The translations under genes and the position numbers were made by a program. 20,050 bases of DNA from RGIG5612 sp045598285 (GTDB taxonomy: Bacteria > Bacillota > Clostridia > Lachnospirales > Lachnospiraceae), in NCBI GenBank assembly GCA_045598285.1, contig JAZLLU010000015.1, positions 1 to 20,050 on the forward strand, read 5' to 3'. How positions within the stretch are numbered: position 1 is the stretch's first letter; every line of letters starts with the position of its first letter. Below the pieces are notes generated by a model, which worked only from the letters and a program-made list of their open reading frames with translations, made no database searches and was not told where the DNA came from. This document shows, piece after piece, positions 1 to 7,358 of the stretch.

Positions 1-9
1 TTAAAATAG

Positions 10-90
10 GTCCGTAGATTTTCATTCGAATTACAGAAAAACATGTAAAAACCTACGGACTAAAATAGATTTTTTAAAATAAGTCCGTAG
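10..90. repeat. Dispersed inverted repeat, left edge
   Basis: The octamer gtccgtag at 10-17 is answered by its reverse complement ctacggac at 53-60 and repeated directly at 83-90. The arms are flanked by taaaata-like sequence, and the interior of the first pair holds aacatgt (43-49). The right edge of the window has inverted arms (gtccgcc/ggcggac) around the same aacatgt core, so I read these as two variants of one intergenic repeat family. No coding potential is visible and the function is unknown. Confidence 0.6.
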
Positions 91-95
91 ATGAA

Positions 96-200
96 GGCGG
101 GTGGCTAGCCAAGTTTTAATGGAGGATGATATTACCCGCCGTAAGTAGCGAAGCAAGGCGCGCGCCCTCACTAGCGCAGGCGCCGTCAGATTCGCGAGCG
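96..200. repeat. GC-rich intergenic patch with palindromes
   Basis: This patch is clearly GC-richer than the AT-rich surroundings. It contains an inverted pair ggcgggt (96-102)/acccgcc (134-140), the self-complementary decamer ggcgcgcgcc (157-166) and ggcgcc (179-184). I see no convincing gene. Its composition recalls the GC-rich patches near 8757-8830 and 18660-18725, so it may be a dispersed element, but I cannot align the three over any length by eye. Confidence 0.4.
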
Positions 201-238
201 GAAACAAAAGAGCTAGACAAATTGCAACTTTCCGAATT

Positions 239-270
239 AAAAAAAATGGGAGACAAATAGTCTCCCATTT
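239..270 (-). terminator. Rho-independent terminator of the NhaC-family gene
   Basis: An 11-bp perfect stem (244-254 with 260-270) closes a 5-nt loop. On the minus strand it runs into a tract of eight Ts (246-239). It lies about 28 nt past the stop codon of the minus-strand transporter gene and is well placed to end that transcript. Confidence 0.9.
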
Positions 271-297
271 AGATTATCTAAATAAAATAGATTTTTA

Positions 298-1950
298 TTA
301 GTTGTTTTCAGCAACGTTAGTCTTTTTGTTTGTTGCAAGTTTTATTACGAATAATGTTGCAATCATTAATACGATTGAAATAGGAAGAACGATTGCTGCG
401 TTTGGAATGAATCCTGCGATTATGTAGCTGACAAATGATACAGCCGCAACAGTGATTGCATATGGAAGTTGCGTACTTACATGCGTTACATGGTCGCATT
501 GAGCTCCAGCGCTGGCCATAATTGTTGTATCTGAAATAGGCGAGCAATGGTCACCGCAAACAGCGCCAGCCATAGCAGCACTCATACATACAACGCCTAA
601 CGGATGCTCGAGTGGGAACATAGCAAGAGTAATAGGAATAAGGATACCAAATGTTCCCCAACTTGTACCTGTTGCAAATGAAATAGCACATGCAATCAAG
701 AAGACAATTGCAGGAAGGAATGATGTAAATCCACCAGCACCAGCCATAATGCTTTCTACAAATGCAGTTGAGCCAAGCGAGTCTGTCATAGCTTTAAGTG
801 TCCATGCAAAGGTTAAAATTAAGATAGCTGGAACCATGCTCTTAAAACCTGTTGGGATTGCACCCATGCAATCTTTAAATGAGATAAGCTTTCTGCACAT
901 GTAATAAATAATAGTGATGATTAATGCGATAACTCCGCCGTACATAAGGCCGACAGAAGCATCACTGTTTGAGAAAGCATCTACAACATTTGCGCCTTCT
1001 AAAAGACCACCAGTGTACATAAGACCAAGTGCGCAAAATACGATAAGAACTATGATAGGAAGAATAAGATCAATTATTTTTCCGCTTTCATTGTATTCTT
1101 CTTCGCTGTCGTTTACATATGGGTTCATGCCACCGAAGATATCGCCATTATCGGCAGCAGTAGTATATTTTTTCATTGGACCATATTCAAACTTGAAAAT
1201 GACTAGGAAGAACATCATTACGACAGTAAGGATAGCATAGAAGTTAAAAGGAACAGCACTAATAAAAGCACGGATTCCTTGGCCTTCGCCAACGTAGCCT
1301 GATACTGCAGCAGCCCAGCTGCTTATAGGAGCAATAATACAAATAGGGGCAGCAGTTGCGTCAATAAGGTAAGCTAATTTAGCACGGCTTATACCAGAGT
1401 TATCTGATACAGGACGCATGACAGATCCTACTGTTAGACAGTTAAAATAGTCATCAATAAAAATAAGAATTCCAAGAACTATAGTAGCTACTTGAGCGCC
1501 ACCTTTAGAATGAATTCTTTTTGCAGCCCATCTTCCGAAAGCAGCACTACCACCAGCTCGGTTCATTAAAGCAACCATAGTTCCCAAAATTACAAGGAAT
1601 ACTAAGATACCAACGTTCCAACTATCTGCTAAAGCCCCGCTTACGAATCCATCTGAGAAGATGTGCTCTAAAGCCCCTAAAGGATTGCCGTTGCTATAGA
1701 AGAAGCCACCAACAACAATACCTACAAATAAAGAAGAGTAAACTTCCTTTGTTATTAGGGCTAATACAATAGCAATAACAGGTGGTACAAGTGACCAGAT
1801 TTTTCCGTAGAAAATGCTAGTTGGCGCATCGCCATCAGCTGCAAAAACAGTCATTGCAAATAACATAATAAAAACAGATGCAATAATAATAATTCTTGCA
1901 ATCTGTCTGCCTCTTGAAAGAGGCGCCTTGTTTCGTCTTAAAAGATTCAT
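298..1950 (-). CDS. NhaC-family transporter, probable lysine transporter
   Basis: A 550-residue polytopic membrane protein of the Na+/H+ antiporter NhaC family (COG1757). About a dozen hydrophobic segments are visible. Family-like blocks are IFIDDYFN with TVGSVMRPVSD (about 163-183), IAPISSWAAAVSG (about 206-218), ATGTSWGTFGILIPI (about 430-445) and GDHCSPISDTTIMASAG (about 465-485). The N-terminus (19-38, ending VFAADG) resembles a signal peptide before the first core helix. The ATG has a strong AGGAGG Shine-Dalgarno 6 nt upstream. The gene is monocistronic, with its own promoter, lysine riboswitch and terminator. NhaC-type proteins behind lysine riboswitches have been proposed as lysine transporters (called LysW in comparative genomics), so lysine uptake is a better guess than sodium export. 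That substrate is inferred from the riboswitch, not from the protein. Confidence 0.9.
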   Translation of the reverse strand: MNLLRRNKAPLSRGRQIARIIIIASVFIMLFAMTVFAADGDAPTSIFYGKIWSLVPPVIAIVLALITKEVYSSLFVGIVVGGFFYSNGNPLGALEHIFSDGFVSGALADSWNVGILVFLVILGTMVALMNRAGGSAAFGRWAAKRIHSKGGAQVATIVLGILIFIDDYFNCLTVGSVMRPVSDNSGISRAKLAYLIDATAAPICIIAPISSWAAAVSGYVGEGQGIRAFISAVPFNFYAILTVVMMFFLVIFKFEYGPMKKYTTAADNGDIFGGMNPYVNDSEEEYNESGKIIDLILPIIVLIVFCALGLMYTGGLLEGANVVDAFSNSDASVGLMYGGVIALIITIIYYMCRKLISFKDCMGAIPTGFKSMVPAILILTFAWTLKAMTDSLGSTAFVESIMAGAGGFTSFLPAIVFLIACAISFATGTSWGTFGILIPITLAMFPLEHPLGVVCMSAAMAGAVCGDHCSPISDTTIMASAGAQCDHVTHVSTQLPYAITVAAVSFVSYIIAGFIPNAAIVLPISIVLMIATLFVIKLATNKKTNVAENN

Positions 1951-1963
1951 GATAAATCCTCCT

Positions 1964-1999
1964 AAATAAAAATGATGTTTTGCTTATGCATAAACATCA
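1964..1999 (-). terminator. Conditional terminator of the lysine riboswitch
   Basis: An 8-bp stem (1973-1980 with 1992-1999) and an 11-nt loop are followed on the minus strand by a T-rich run (TTTTTATTT). It sits between the riboswitch aptamer and the Shine-Dalgarno at 1957-1963. The position fits a terminator that forms when lysine is bound. The alternative antiterminator, probably using the GGAG of the aptamer 3' side and the CTCC at 2005-2010, was judged by eye only. Confidence 0.65.
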
Positions 2000-2027
2000 C
2001 ATTAGGGAGAGCATTGAAAAATGCTTG

Positions 2028-2195
2028 ATGCTTGAAAGCGCTCCACAAAATGTGACAGTCTGTTATGTATTTCATAACAGCCCAACGATCCTTTGGTTTA
2101 GGCCTTAGGACGTTTCGGCGATATCCCCTTTCAATAAGGCGTTCCTAAAAACTTTTGCCTTAAATACTAATGTTTATCGCACCTCTATTCAGCAT
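2028..2195 (-). promoter_or_regulatory. Lysine riboswitch (L box)
   Basis: The minus-strand leader carries conserved lysine-riboswitch blocks in order: AGAGGTGCG (2187-2179), an AGTA element, GGCAAAAG, GAAAGGGGATATCGCCGAAACG-type sequence (around 2133-2111), GGGCTGTTATG with its complementary arm CATAACAG, ACTGTCA, and TGGAGCGCTTTC near the 3' side. P1 forms between ATGCTGAA (2195-2188) and TTCAAGCAT (2036-2028) with one bulge. The leader is followed by a terminator-like hairpin and then the transporter's Shine-Dalgarno, so lysine is expected to shut the transporter off by transcription termination. This is a well-established RNA family and the match is extensive. Confidence 0.93.
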
Positions 2196-2213
2196 AAATA
2201 TTTAATTGAAGGA

Positions 2214-2242
2214 ATTATAATCAAAGGATTTATTTTTGTCAA
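2214..2242 (-). promoter_or_regulatory. Sigma-A promoter of riboswitch and transporter
   Basis: On the minus strand a perfect TTGACA (2242-2237) and a perfect TATAAT (2219-2214) are separated by exactly 17 nt. Transcription would start near 2206, about 11 nt before P1 of the riboswitch. Confidence 0.92.
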
Positions 2243-2247
2243 CTAAA

Positions 2248-2276
2248 TTGACTTTTAGGCAAAAAAATGATATATT
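2248..2276 (+). promoter_or_regulatory. Divergent sigma-A promoter of the NlpC/P60 gene
   Basis: TTGACT (2248-2253), a 17-nt spacer and TATATT (2271-2276) give a good promoter, with a predicted start near 2283. Its -35 box lies only 5 bp from the -35 of the divergent minus-strand promoter. The two boxes form an inverted repeat (gtcaa/ttgac), so polymerases at the two promoters may exclude each other. Confidence 0.8.
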
Positions 2277-2281
2277 TAGTA

Positions 2282-2302
2282 AAGAAATTGTAACAATTTC
2301 TT
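2282..2302. promoter_or_regulatory. 21-bp perfect palindrome at the transcription start
   Basis: Ten bases (2282-2291) are the exact reverse complement of 2293-2302, around a single central A. It covers the predicted start site of the plus-strand promoter and ends 7 nt before the NlpC/P60 ATG. It could be an operator, or a short 5'-UTR hairpin that hides the start codon. No Shine-Dalgarno is visible between it and the ATG. Confidence 0.6.
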
Positions 2303-2309
2303 AACAATT

Positions 2310-3569
2310 ATGGATAGGCGTATTAGAAAAAGTAAATTAATATCATTGATTTTGGCAGTGCTAATAACCGCTTTAGGTTTTGGCACTATGTTTTTGTTAA
2401 CGGATATAAAAACTGAGATTAAAGAAGCTACAGATATGACGCTTCCATCAGCAGGCATTTCTGGACTCATTGAGAAATATACTAAGGCCACGGGCTCAAG
2501 TTCGATAGATTACCTAACAACAACGGCACTTATGTCAGGGCTAGAAGAATACAATGAGTATTATGACAAAAAAGGCAAAGTAATAGGACGTACAATTGTA
2601 TTTACTGGCGATGTAGATGCGATTATATTTAGCAAGCCAACAGGTTATGCAAGAATAGAACGCAATGAAGAAGACGGAACGCCAGTCGGTGTTATTTCAA
2701 AGAATGCGGTTGCCACGTTGCTTAGCATACAAAAAGACAATTGGTATCAAATCGTTTCAAATGGTGTTATGGGATATATAAAGAGCGACGGATTTGTTAC
2801 AGGCAAAAAAGCCGAGGCGCTCGATAAGGACACATATGAAACACTTGCATATGCTAATGTTAATAATGCTTATGTTTATTCAGAACCTGATGAGTATAGT
2901 GAGTTCATGTACTGCATGCCAGAAGGTATTGGCTTTGAATTCTCAAATAAAGGTGAAGAATTCACAAAGATTATTATTCCAGAAATAGGCGAAGGTTGGA
3001 TATGCACTGAAGATATTACAACAAAGAAGACGCGAAAGCATGCATACTCAACATCAATAGCTGCTGAACGAAGTAAGAAAATTGCAAATGGCGAGATAAT
3101 AGCCAGAGCCATTATAGAACAACAAATAAGTGATGAACTTGCAGCCGAACTAGAAGCAGTTTTAGCAGAAGAAAGAAGAAAAGCATACGAACGAGCTATG
3201 GAAAACTGGGACGGCGGAGCAAGCGGACGAGCAATTGCGGACTTTGCTAGTCAGTTTGTGGGTTGGTTGCCATATGTATATGGTGGGGCATCACTTGTTG
3301 ATGGAGCAGACTGTTGCGGATTTACGCAAGCAATATATAGTGAGTTTGGATTTTCAATCCCGCGTACAACAGATGGACAGATGTATGGTGGAGGAATAGA
3401 AGTACCACTTGAAGAAGTTGTGCCAGGAGATATTATTTACTATGGAACACATGTAGCAATATATGTTGGTGATGGAACAATAATTCATATGCCATACCCA
3501 GGAGAGTGTTGCAGTTATGCGTCGATGGACATAATGCCAATATACGGAGCAGTAAGATACGCGTATTAA
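2310..3569 (+). CDS. Secreted SH3-NlpC/P60 peptidoglycan endopeptidase
   Basis: A 419-residue exported cell-wall hydrolase. Basic N-terminus (RRIRKSK) and hydrophobic segment 10-30 give a signal anchor. Two SH3-like segments follow (about 100-170 and 180-240), then a charged helical linker (245-300) and an NlpC/P60 domain (305-419). The catalytic Cys is in ADCCGF (Cys335), the catalytic His is in THVAIYVG (His381), and His393 is the likely third residue. Family members usually have DCSGF; here the Ser is replaced by Cys336. Such enzymes normally cut the D-gamma-glutamyl-diamino acid bond of stem peptides. The ATG at 2310 keeps the signal anchor whole but has no Shine-Dalgarno. hpf follows after 24 nt with no terminator, so read-through into hpf-secA is possible. 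Confidence 0.88.
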   Translation: MDRRIRKSKLISLILAVLITALGFGTMFLLTDIKTEIKEATDMTLPSAGISGLIEKYTKATGSSSIDYLTTTALMSGLEEYNEYYDKKGKVIGRTIVFTGDVDAIIFSKPTGYARIERNEEDGTPVGVISKNAVATLLSIQKDNWYQIVSNGVMGYIKSDGFVTGKKAEALDKDTYETLAYANVNNAYVYSEPDEYSEFMYCMPEGIGFEFSNKGEEFTKIIIPEIGEGWICTEDITTKKTRKHAYSTSIAAERSKKIANGEIIARAIIEQQISDELAAELEAVLAEERRKAYERAMENWDGGASGRAIADFASQFVGWLPYVYGGASLVDGADCCGFTQAIYSEFGFSIPRTTDGQMYGGGIEVPLEEVVPGDIIYYGTHVAIYVGDGTIIHMPYPGECCSYASMDIMPIYGAVRYAY

Positions 3570-3593
3570 AATAAACCTGAAAGAGGTGATATT

Positions 3594-4121
3594 ATGAAAT
3601 ATACAATCGTAGCTAGAAATTTTGATTTATCAGAAAGTCTTAAGGCAACTATACAAGGGAAAATAAGTAAACTTGAAAGATATTTTTCCCAAGATACCGA
3701 GGCGCACATCACGCTTAGCACAGAAAGAGGCAGAGAAAAAATAGAAGTGACAATTCCTGTTAAAGGCGGAATTATCCGTGCCGAAGAAGCTAGTTCAGAT
3801 GTCAACGTAGCAATTGATTTAGTTGAAGATGCAATCGAATCTCAACTTAAAAAATACAAAAACAAAATCATAGACAGATATCAGGACAAAAAAATATTCA
3901 CAAAAGAATATATTGATGAAAGATATGAAGACGAAGATGAAATCAAAATTGTAAAGACGAAACGTTTTGATTTTAAGCCAATGGATCCAGAAGAAGCATG
4001 TATGCAGATGGAACTTTTAGGACACAATTTCTTTGTCTTTACAAATGCACAAACAGAAGAAATAAATGTTGTATATAAAAGAAAAAATAATACTTATGGA
4101 TTAATCGAACCAGAATTTTAG
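3594..4121 (+). CDS. hpf: Long-form ribosome hibernation promoting factor
   Basis: A 175-residue long HPF (YvyD type). The N-terminal S30AE domain (1-100) begins MKYTIVARNFDLSES and carries the basic surface that binds in the ribosomal decoding region. A linker (about 100-118) leads to the C-terminal dimerisation domain (about 120-175), with the typical KPMDPEEACMQMELLGHNFFVF-like stretch and VVYKRKNNTYGLIEP. Long HPF joins two 70S ribosomes into an inactive 100S dimer in stationary phase. Shine-Dalgarno AAAGAGGTGAT lies just upstream. The position directly before secA is conserved in Firmicutes and supports the call. Confidence 0.97.
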   Translation: MKYTIVARNFDLSESLKATIQGKISKLERYFSQDTEAHITLSTERGREKIEVTIPVKGGIIRAEEASSDVNVAIDLVEDAIESQLKKYKNKIIDRYQDKKIFTKEYIDERYEDEDEIKIVKTKRFDFKPMDPEEACMQMELLGHNFFVFTNAQTEEINVVYKRKNNTYGLIEPEF

Positions 4122-4137
4122 AAAGAGAGACTAACAG

Positions 4138-6702
4138 ATGGCGCTAAATATTTTTGGAAATCATAGCGACAAAGAAATAAAGAGAATAATGCCTAAGGTT
4201 AAAGCTATTGAAGCTTTAAGAGAGGATATGATGAAACTCTCTGCGGACCAGATGAAAGCTAAAACGCAGGAGTTTAAGGATAGACTTCAAAACGGCGAAA
4301 CTTTGGATGATGTTTTAGTTGAAGCTTTTGCGCTTGTAAGAGAAGCAACTAGAAGAGAACTTAAAACAGAGCATTATCCAGTACAGCTTATGGGCGGAAT
4401 TATTCTACATCAAGGCCGTATAGCTGAGATGAAAACTGGTGAAGGAAAAACGCAAACATGTTTACTTCCTTCGTATTTGAATGCACTCGAAGGAAAAGGT
4501 GTGCATGTTGTTACGGTAAATGATTACCTTGCAGCTCGTGATGCTGAGTGGATGGGTCAAGTACATAGGAGTTTAGGACTGACTGTTGGCGTTGTACTAA
4601 ACGGAATGGAAAGCAGCGAGCGTCAAGAGGCATATGCATGTGACATCACATATATTACCAATAACGAGTTGGGATTTGATTATCTAAGAGATAATATGGT
4701 TGTTAACAAAGAAGAACTCGTTCAACGTGAACTAAATTATGCTATTGTCGATGAGGTCGACTCAATTCTTATTGATGAAGCTAGAACACCACTTATTATT
4801 TCTGGTCAAAGTTCAAAGTCAACAAAGCTTTATGAGCTTTGTGATATATTAGCAAAACAACTTCAGCATGGTGAAGCTAAAGAACTCGCCAAGATGGATA
4901 TTATCATGGGCGAGAAAATGGAAGAAACCGGCGACTTCGTTGTAAGTGAAAAAGAAAAAGTAGTTAATCTTACCGAGCAAGGTGTAAAAAAAGTTGAACA
5001 ATTCTTTAAAATTGAAAACCTTGCAGATCCAGAAAACTTAGAAATTCAGCACAATATAATTTTAGCTCTTCGTGCACATAATCTTATGCACAAAGATCAA
5101 GACTATGTTGTTAAAGATGATGAAATATTAATCGTTGATGAGTTTACAGGACGTATTATGCCGGGCCGTCGTTACTCAGATGGTCTTCATCAAGCAATAG
5201 AGGCAAAGGAACATGTACAGGTAAAAAGAGAGTCTAAGACTTTAGCAACTATTACTTTCCAGAACTTCTTTAACAAATATGCAAAGAAAGCTGGTATGAC
5301 TGGTACAGCTCTTACAGAAGAAAACGAATTTAGAAATATCTATGGAATGGACGTTGTTGAAATTCCTACGAATGTTCCAGTTATTCGCCAGGATTTAGAA
5401 GATGCAGTTTACAAAACAAAGAAAGAAAAATACAAAGCAGTAGTTGAAGAAATAATTAAAGCACATGAAAAAGGACAGCCTGTTTTAGTTGGTACAATAA
5501 CAATCGATATTTCTGAATTGCTCTCTAGCATGCTTAAAAAACGTGGGGTTAAGCACAATGTCTTAAATGCCAAGTTCCATGAACAAGAAGCTCAAATAGT
5601 TGCGGAAGCCGGAAAACATGGTGCAGTTACAATTGCAACTAATATGGCTGGCCGTGGTACGGATATTAAGCTTGATGATGAATCTAGGGCAGCCGGTGGA
5701 CTTAAAATTATCGGTACAGAGCGTCATGAGGCGCGTCGTATTGATAACCAGCTTCGTGGTCGTTCAGGACGTCAAGGTGATCCGGGCGAATCAAGATTTT
5801 ATATTTCACTTGAAGATGATCTTATGAGATTATTCGGTAGTGAAAGACTTATGAGTGTGTTTAATGCACTTGGAGTTGAAGACGGCGAACAAATTCAACA
5901 TAAGATGCTTTCTAACGCAATTGAAAGAGCACAAGAAAAAATTGAAAATAACAACTTTGGTATCAGAAAGAACCTCCTTGAATATGATGAGGTTATGAAT
6001 GAGCAAAGAGAACTTATATATGCTGAAAGACTTAGAGTTCTTAATGGCGAATCTATGGAAGCATCGGTTTTCCAAATGACGCAGGAAGTTGCAGGTCGTA
6101 TTGTTGATGGCGTTATTGTAGAAGGAAGCAAGCCAGAAGAGTGGGACATTGCAGAACTTAATGAAATTTGGACGCCGATCTTTAATAGCACTATTAAGCT
6201 TAGCCAGGAGCAACAAGCATCTACATATACTAAAGAACAATTTAAGGATGATATGGTTGCGTATGCACATTCTCTTTATGAAAAGAAGGAAAGTGAATTC
6301 CCTATAGAGGAGCACTTAAGAGAAGTTGAGCGTGTAGTTTTACTTAGAGTAATAGACCGCCATTGGATGGATCATATTGACGACATGGATCAGCTCCGTC
6401 AAGGTATTGGCCTTCAAGCTTATGGTCAAAGAGACCCAGTTGTTGAATATAAGATGCAAGGTTATGACATGTTCGATGATATGGTAGCCGGAATTCAAGA
6501 AGATACGGTTCGTACTATGCTTCATATCCAAGTTCAGCAAGAAGTTAAGCGCGAGCAAGTAGCTAAACCACTTGCAACAAATAAGGACGATTCTTTGCAA
6601 AAAGCACCAAAGAAGCGTGAGAGTGATAAAGTTTATCCAAATGATCCTTGCCCATGTGGCTCTGGTAAAAAATATAAACAGTGCTGTGGTAGAAAAGCAT
6701 AG
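4138..6702 (+). CDS. secA: Preprotein translocase ATPase SecA
   Basis: An 854-residue full-length SecA, the motor that pushes unfolded preproteins through SecYEG. Visible parts are: Walker A MKTGEGKT (about 98-105), the DEVD Walker B (about 205-208) in VDEVDSILIDEARTP, a preprotein cross-linking region after it, MTGTA (about 387), the second nucleotide-binding fold with ATNMAGRGTDI and QLRGRSGRQGDPG (about 500-550), the helical scaffold/wing region, and the C-terminal zinc finger with Cys838, Cys840, Cys849 and Cys850 (CPCGSGKKYKQCCG). The start follows a weak AGAGAG Shine-Dalgarno, 16 nt after hpf. The last 54 bp of the gene region are repeated 2044 bp downstream, so this 3' end may have been rebuilt by an inserted element. 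Confidence 0.98.
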   Translation: MALNIFGNHSDKEIKRIMPKVKAIEALREDMMKLSADQMKAKTQEFKDRLQNGETLDDVLVEAFALVREATRRELKTEHYPVQLMGGIILHQGRIAEMKTGEGKTQTCLLPSYLNALEGKGVHVVTVNDYLAARDAEWMGQVHRSLGLTVGVVLNGMESSERQEAYACDITYITNNELGFDYLRDNMVVNKEELVQRELNYAIVDEVDSILIDEARTPLIISGQSSKSTKLYELCDILAKQLQHGEAKELAKMDIIMGEKMEETGDFVVSEKEKVVNLTEQGVKKVEQFFKIENLADPENLEIQHNIILALRAHNLMHKDQDYVVKDDEILIVDEFTGRIMPGRRYSDGLHQAIEAKEHVQVKRESKTLATITFQNFFNKYAKKAGMTGTALTEENEFRNIYGMDVVEIPTNVPVIRQDLEDAVYKTKKEKYKAVVEEIIKAHEKGQPVLVGTITIDISELLSSMLKKRGVKHNVLNAKFHEQEAQIVAEAGKHGAVTIATNMAGRGTDIKLDDESRAAGGLKIIGTERHEARRIDNQLRGRSGRQGDPGESRFYISLEDDLMRLFGSERLMSVFNALGVEDGEQIQHKMLSNAIERAQEKIENNNFGIRKNLLEYDEVMNEQRELIYAERLRVLNGESMEASVFQMTQEVAGRIVDGVIVEGSKPEEWDIAELNEIWTPIFNSTIKLSQEQQASTYTKEQFKDDMVAYAHSLYEKKESEFPIEEHLREVERVVLLRVIDRHWMDHIDDMDQLRQGIGLQAYGQRDPVVEYKMQGYDMFDDMVAGIQEDTVRTMLHIQVQQEVKREQVAKPLATNKDDSLQKAPKKRESDKVYPNDPCPCGSGKKYKQCCGRKA

Positions 6703-6705
6703 TAT
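6652..6705 (+). repeat. Direct repeat copy 1: intact secA 3' end
   Basis: These 54 bp encode the secA zinc finger from PCGSG to the stop plus 3 nt. They match 8696-8749 at 53 of 54 positions; the difference is G at 6681 versus A at 8725, a synonymous Gln change. Identity stops abruptly at both ends. This marks the left end of the inserted segment. Confidence 0.95.
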
Positions 6706-6718
6706 ATTCTAAAAAAAG

Positions 6719-7300
6719 ATGAAGAACAAAAAATTAAAAATATTCTTAATAGTAATTGCCGGTGTAATTACTTGCTTGCTAAAAATAGCGATAATAATAT
6801 TTTTGATTAGTTCTGCTTATGACGATAACTATGAAATCACAACGGATAAATCAAAGTATAATGATGTAATCGTTGGAGAAAAATGGGAAGTTAGTGAAGA
6901 TATATTCCCTAAGAGTATTGAGGGTCTTAATGTTTTAGACTTTAAGCATATATACTATGATCCATGGGATGCTAATTATTTAGCATATTTAGTAGTCGAT
7001 TATGATGAGCAAGAATTTAATAAAGAAGTCGACCGATTAAATAAATATGGCATTAAGGAATATAAAGGCTACTACGGCGTAACAGGATTTACACAATACG
7101 AATTATTAGCAATGGAAGCAGATTCGTACCAAGGATTTGTATATGCTATTACTGATTCAAAAAGTAAAATAATATATGTGGAATTGATTTTTTGTAATTA
7201 CTTTATGGATATCGAATATGAAAAAGAAATTCCAAACAGTTATTTACCAGACGGATTTAACGCAAAATTAGATAATCCGTATCAAAAGAGCAAATCATAA
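6719..7300 (+). CDS. Membrane-anchored protein of unknown function
   Basis: A 193-residue protein that I do not recognise. A lysine-rich N-terminus (MKNKKLKIF) is followed by one hydrophobic segment (about 8-32) that looks like a membrane anchor. The rest is hydrophilic, rich in Asp, Glu, Tyr and Lys (DFKHIYYDPWDANYLAYLVVDYD, about 75-97), and is probably outside the cell. It starts 17 nt after the secA stop without a clear Shine-Dalgarno, so it may depend on secA transcription. The codons are AT-rich like those of the next gene and unlike secA. It lies inside the segment bounded by the duplicated secA end, so it is probably cargo. A role in immunity, adhesion or host interaction would be guesswork. 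Confidence 0.75.
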   Translation: MKNKKLKIFLIVIAGVITCLLKIAIIIFLISSAYDDNYEITTDKSKYNDVIVGEKWEVSEDIFPKSIEGLNVLDFKHIYYDPWDANYLAYLVVDYDEQEFNKEVDRLNKYGIKEYKGYYGVTGFTQYELLAMEADSYQGFVYAITDSKSKIIYVELIFCNYFMDIEYEKEIPNSYLPDGFNAKLDNPYQKSKS

Positions 7301-7358
7301 TAAAAAAACATAAGAATATTAAAAATAAAGAGGGAGTATAAAAAAGGGAAGTGATATT

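Noticed and set aside
5830..6315. Antisense open frames within secA
   Set aside because: They lie wholly opposite conserved secA codons, show no domain features or start signals, and are explained by codon bias.
7314..7342. Separate promoter for the HNH gene (TATAAA at 7337)
   Set aside because: No acceptable -35 box at 16-18 nt spacing; in such AT-rich DNA a TATAAA alone is not evidence.
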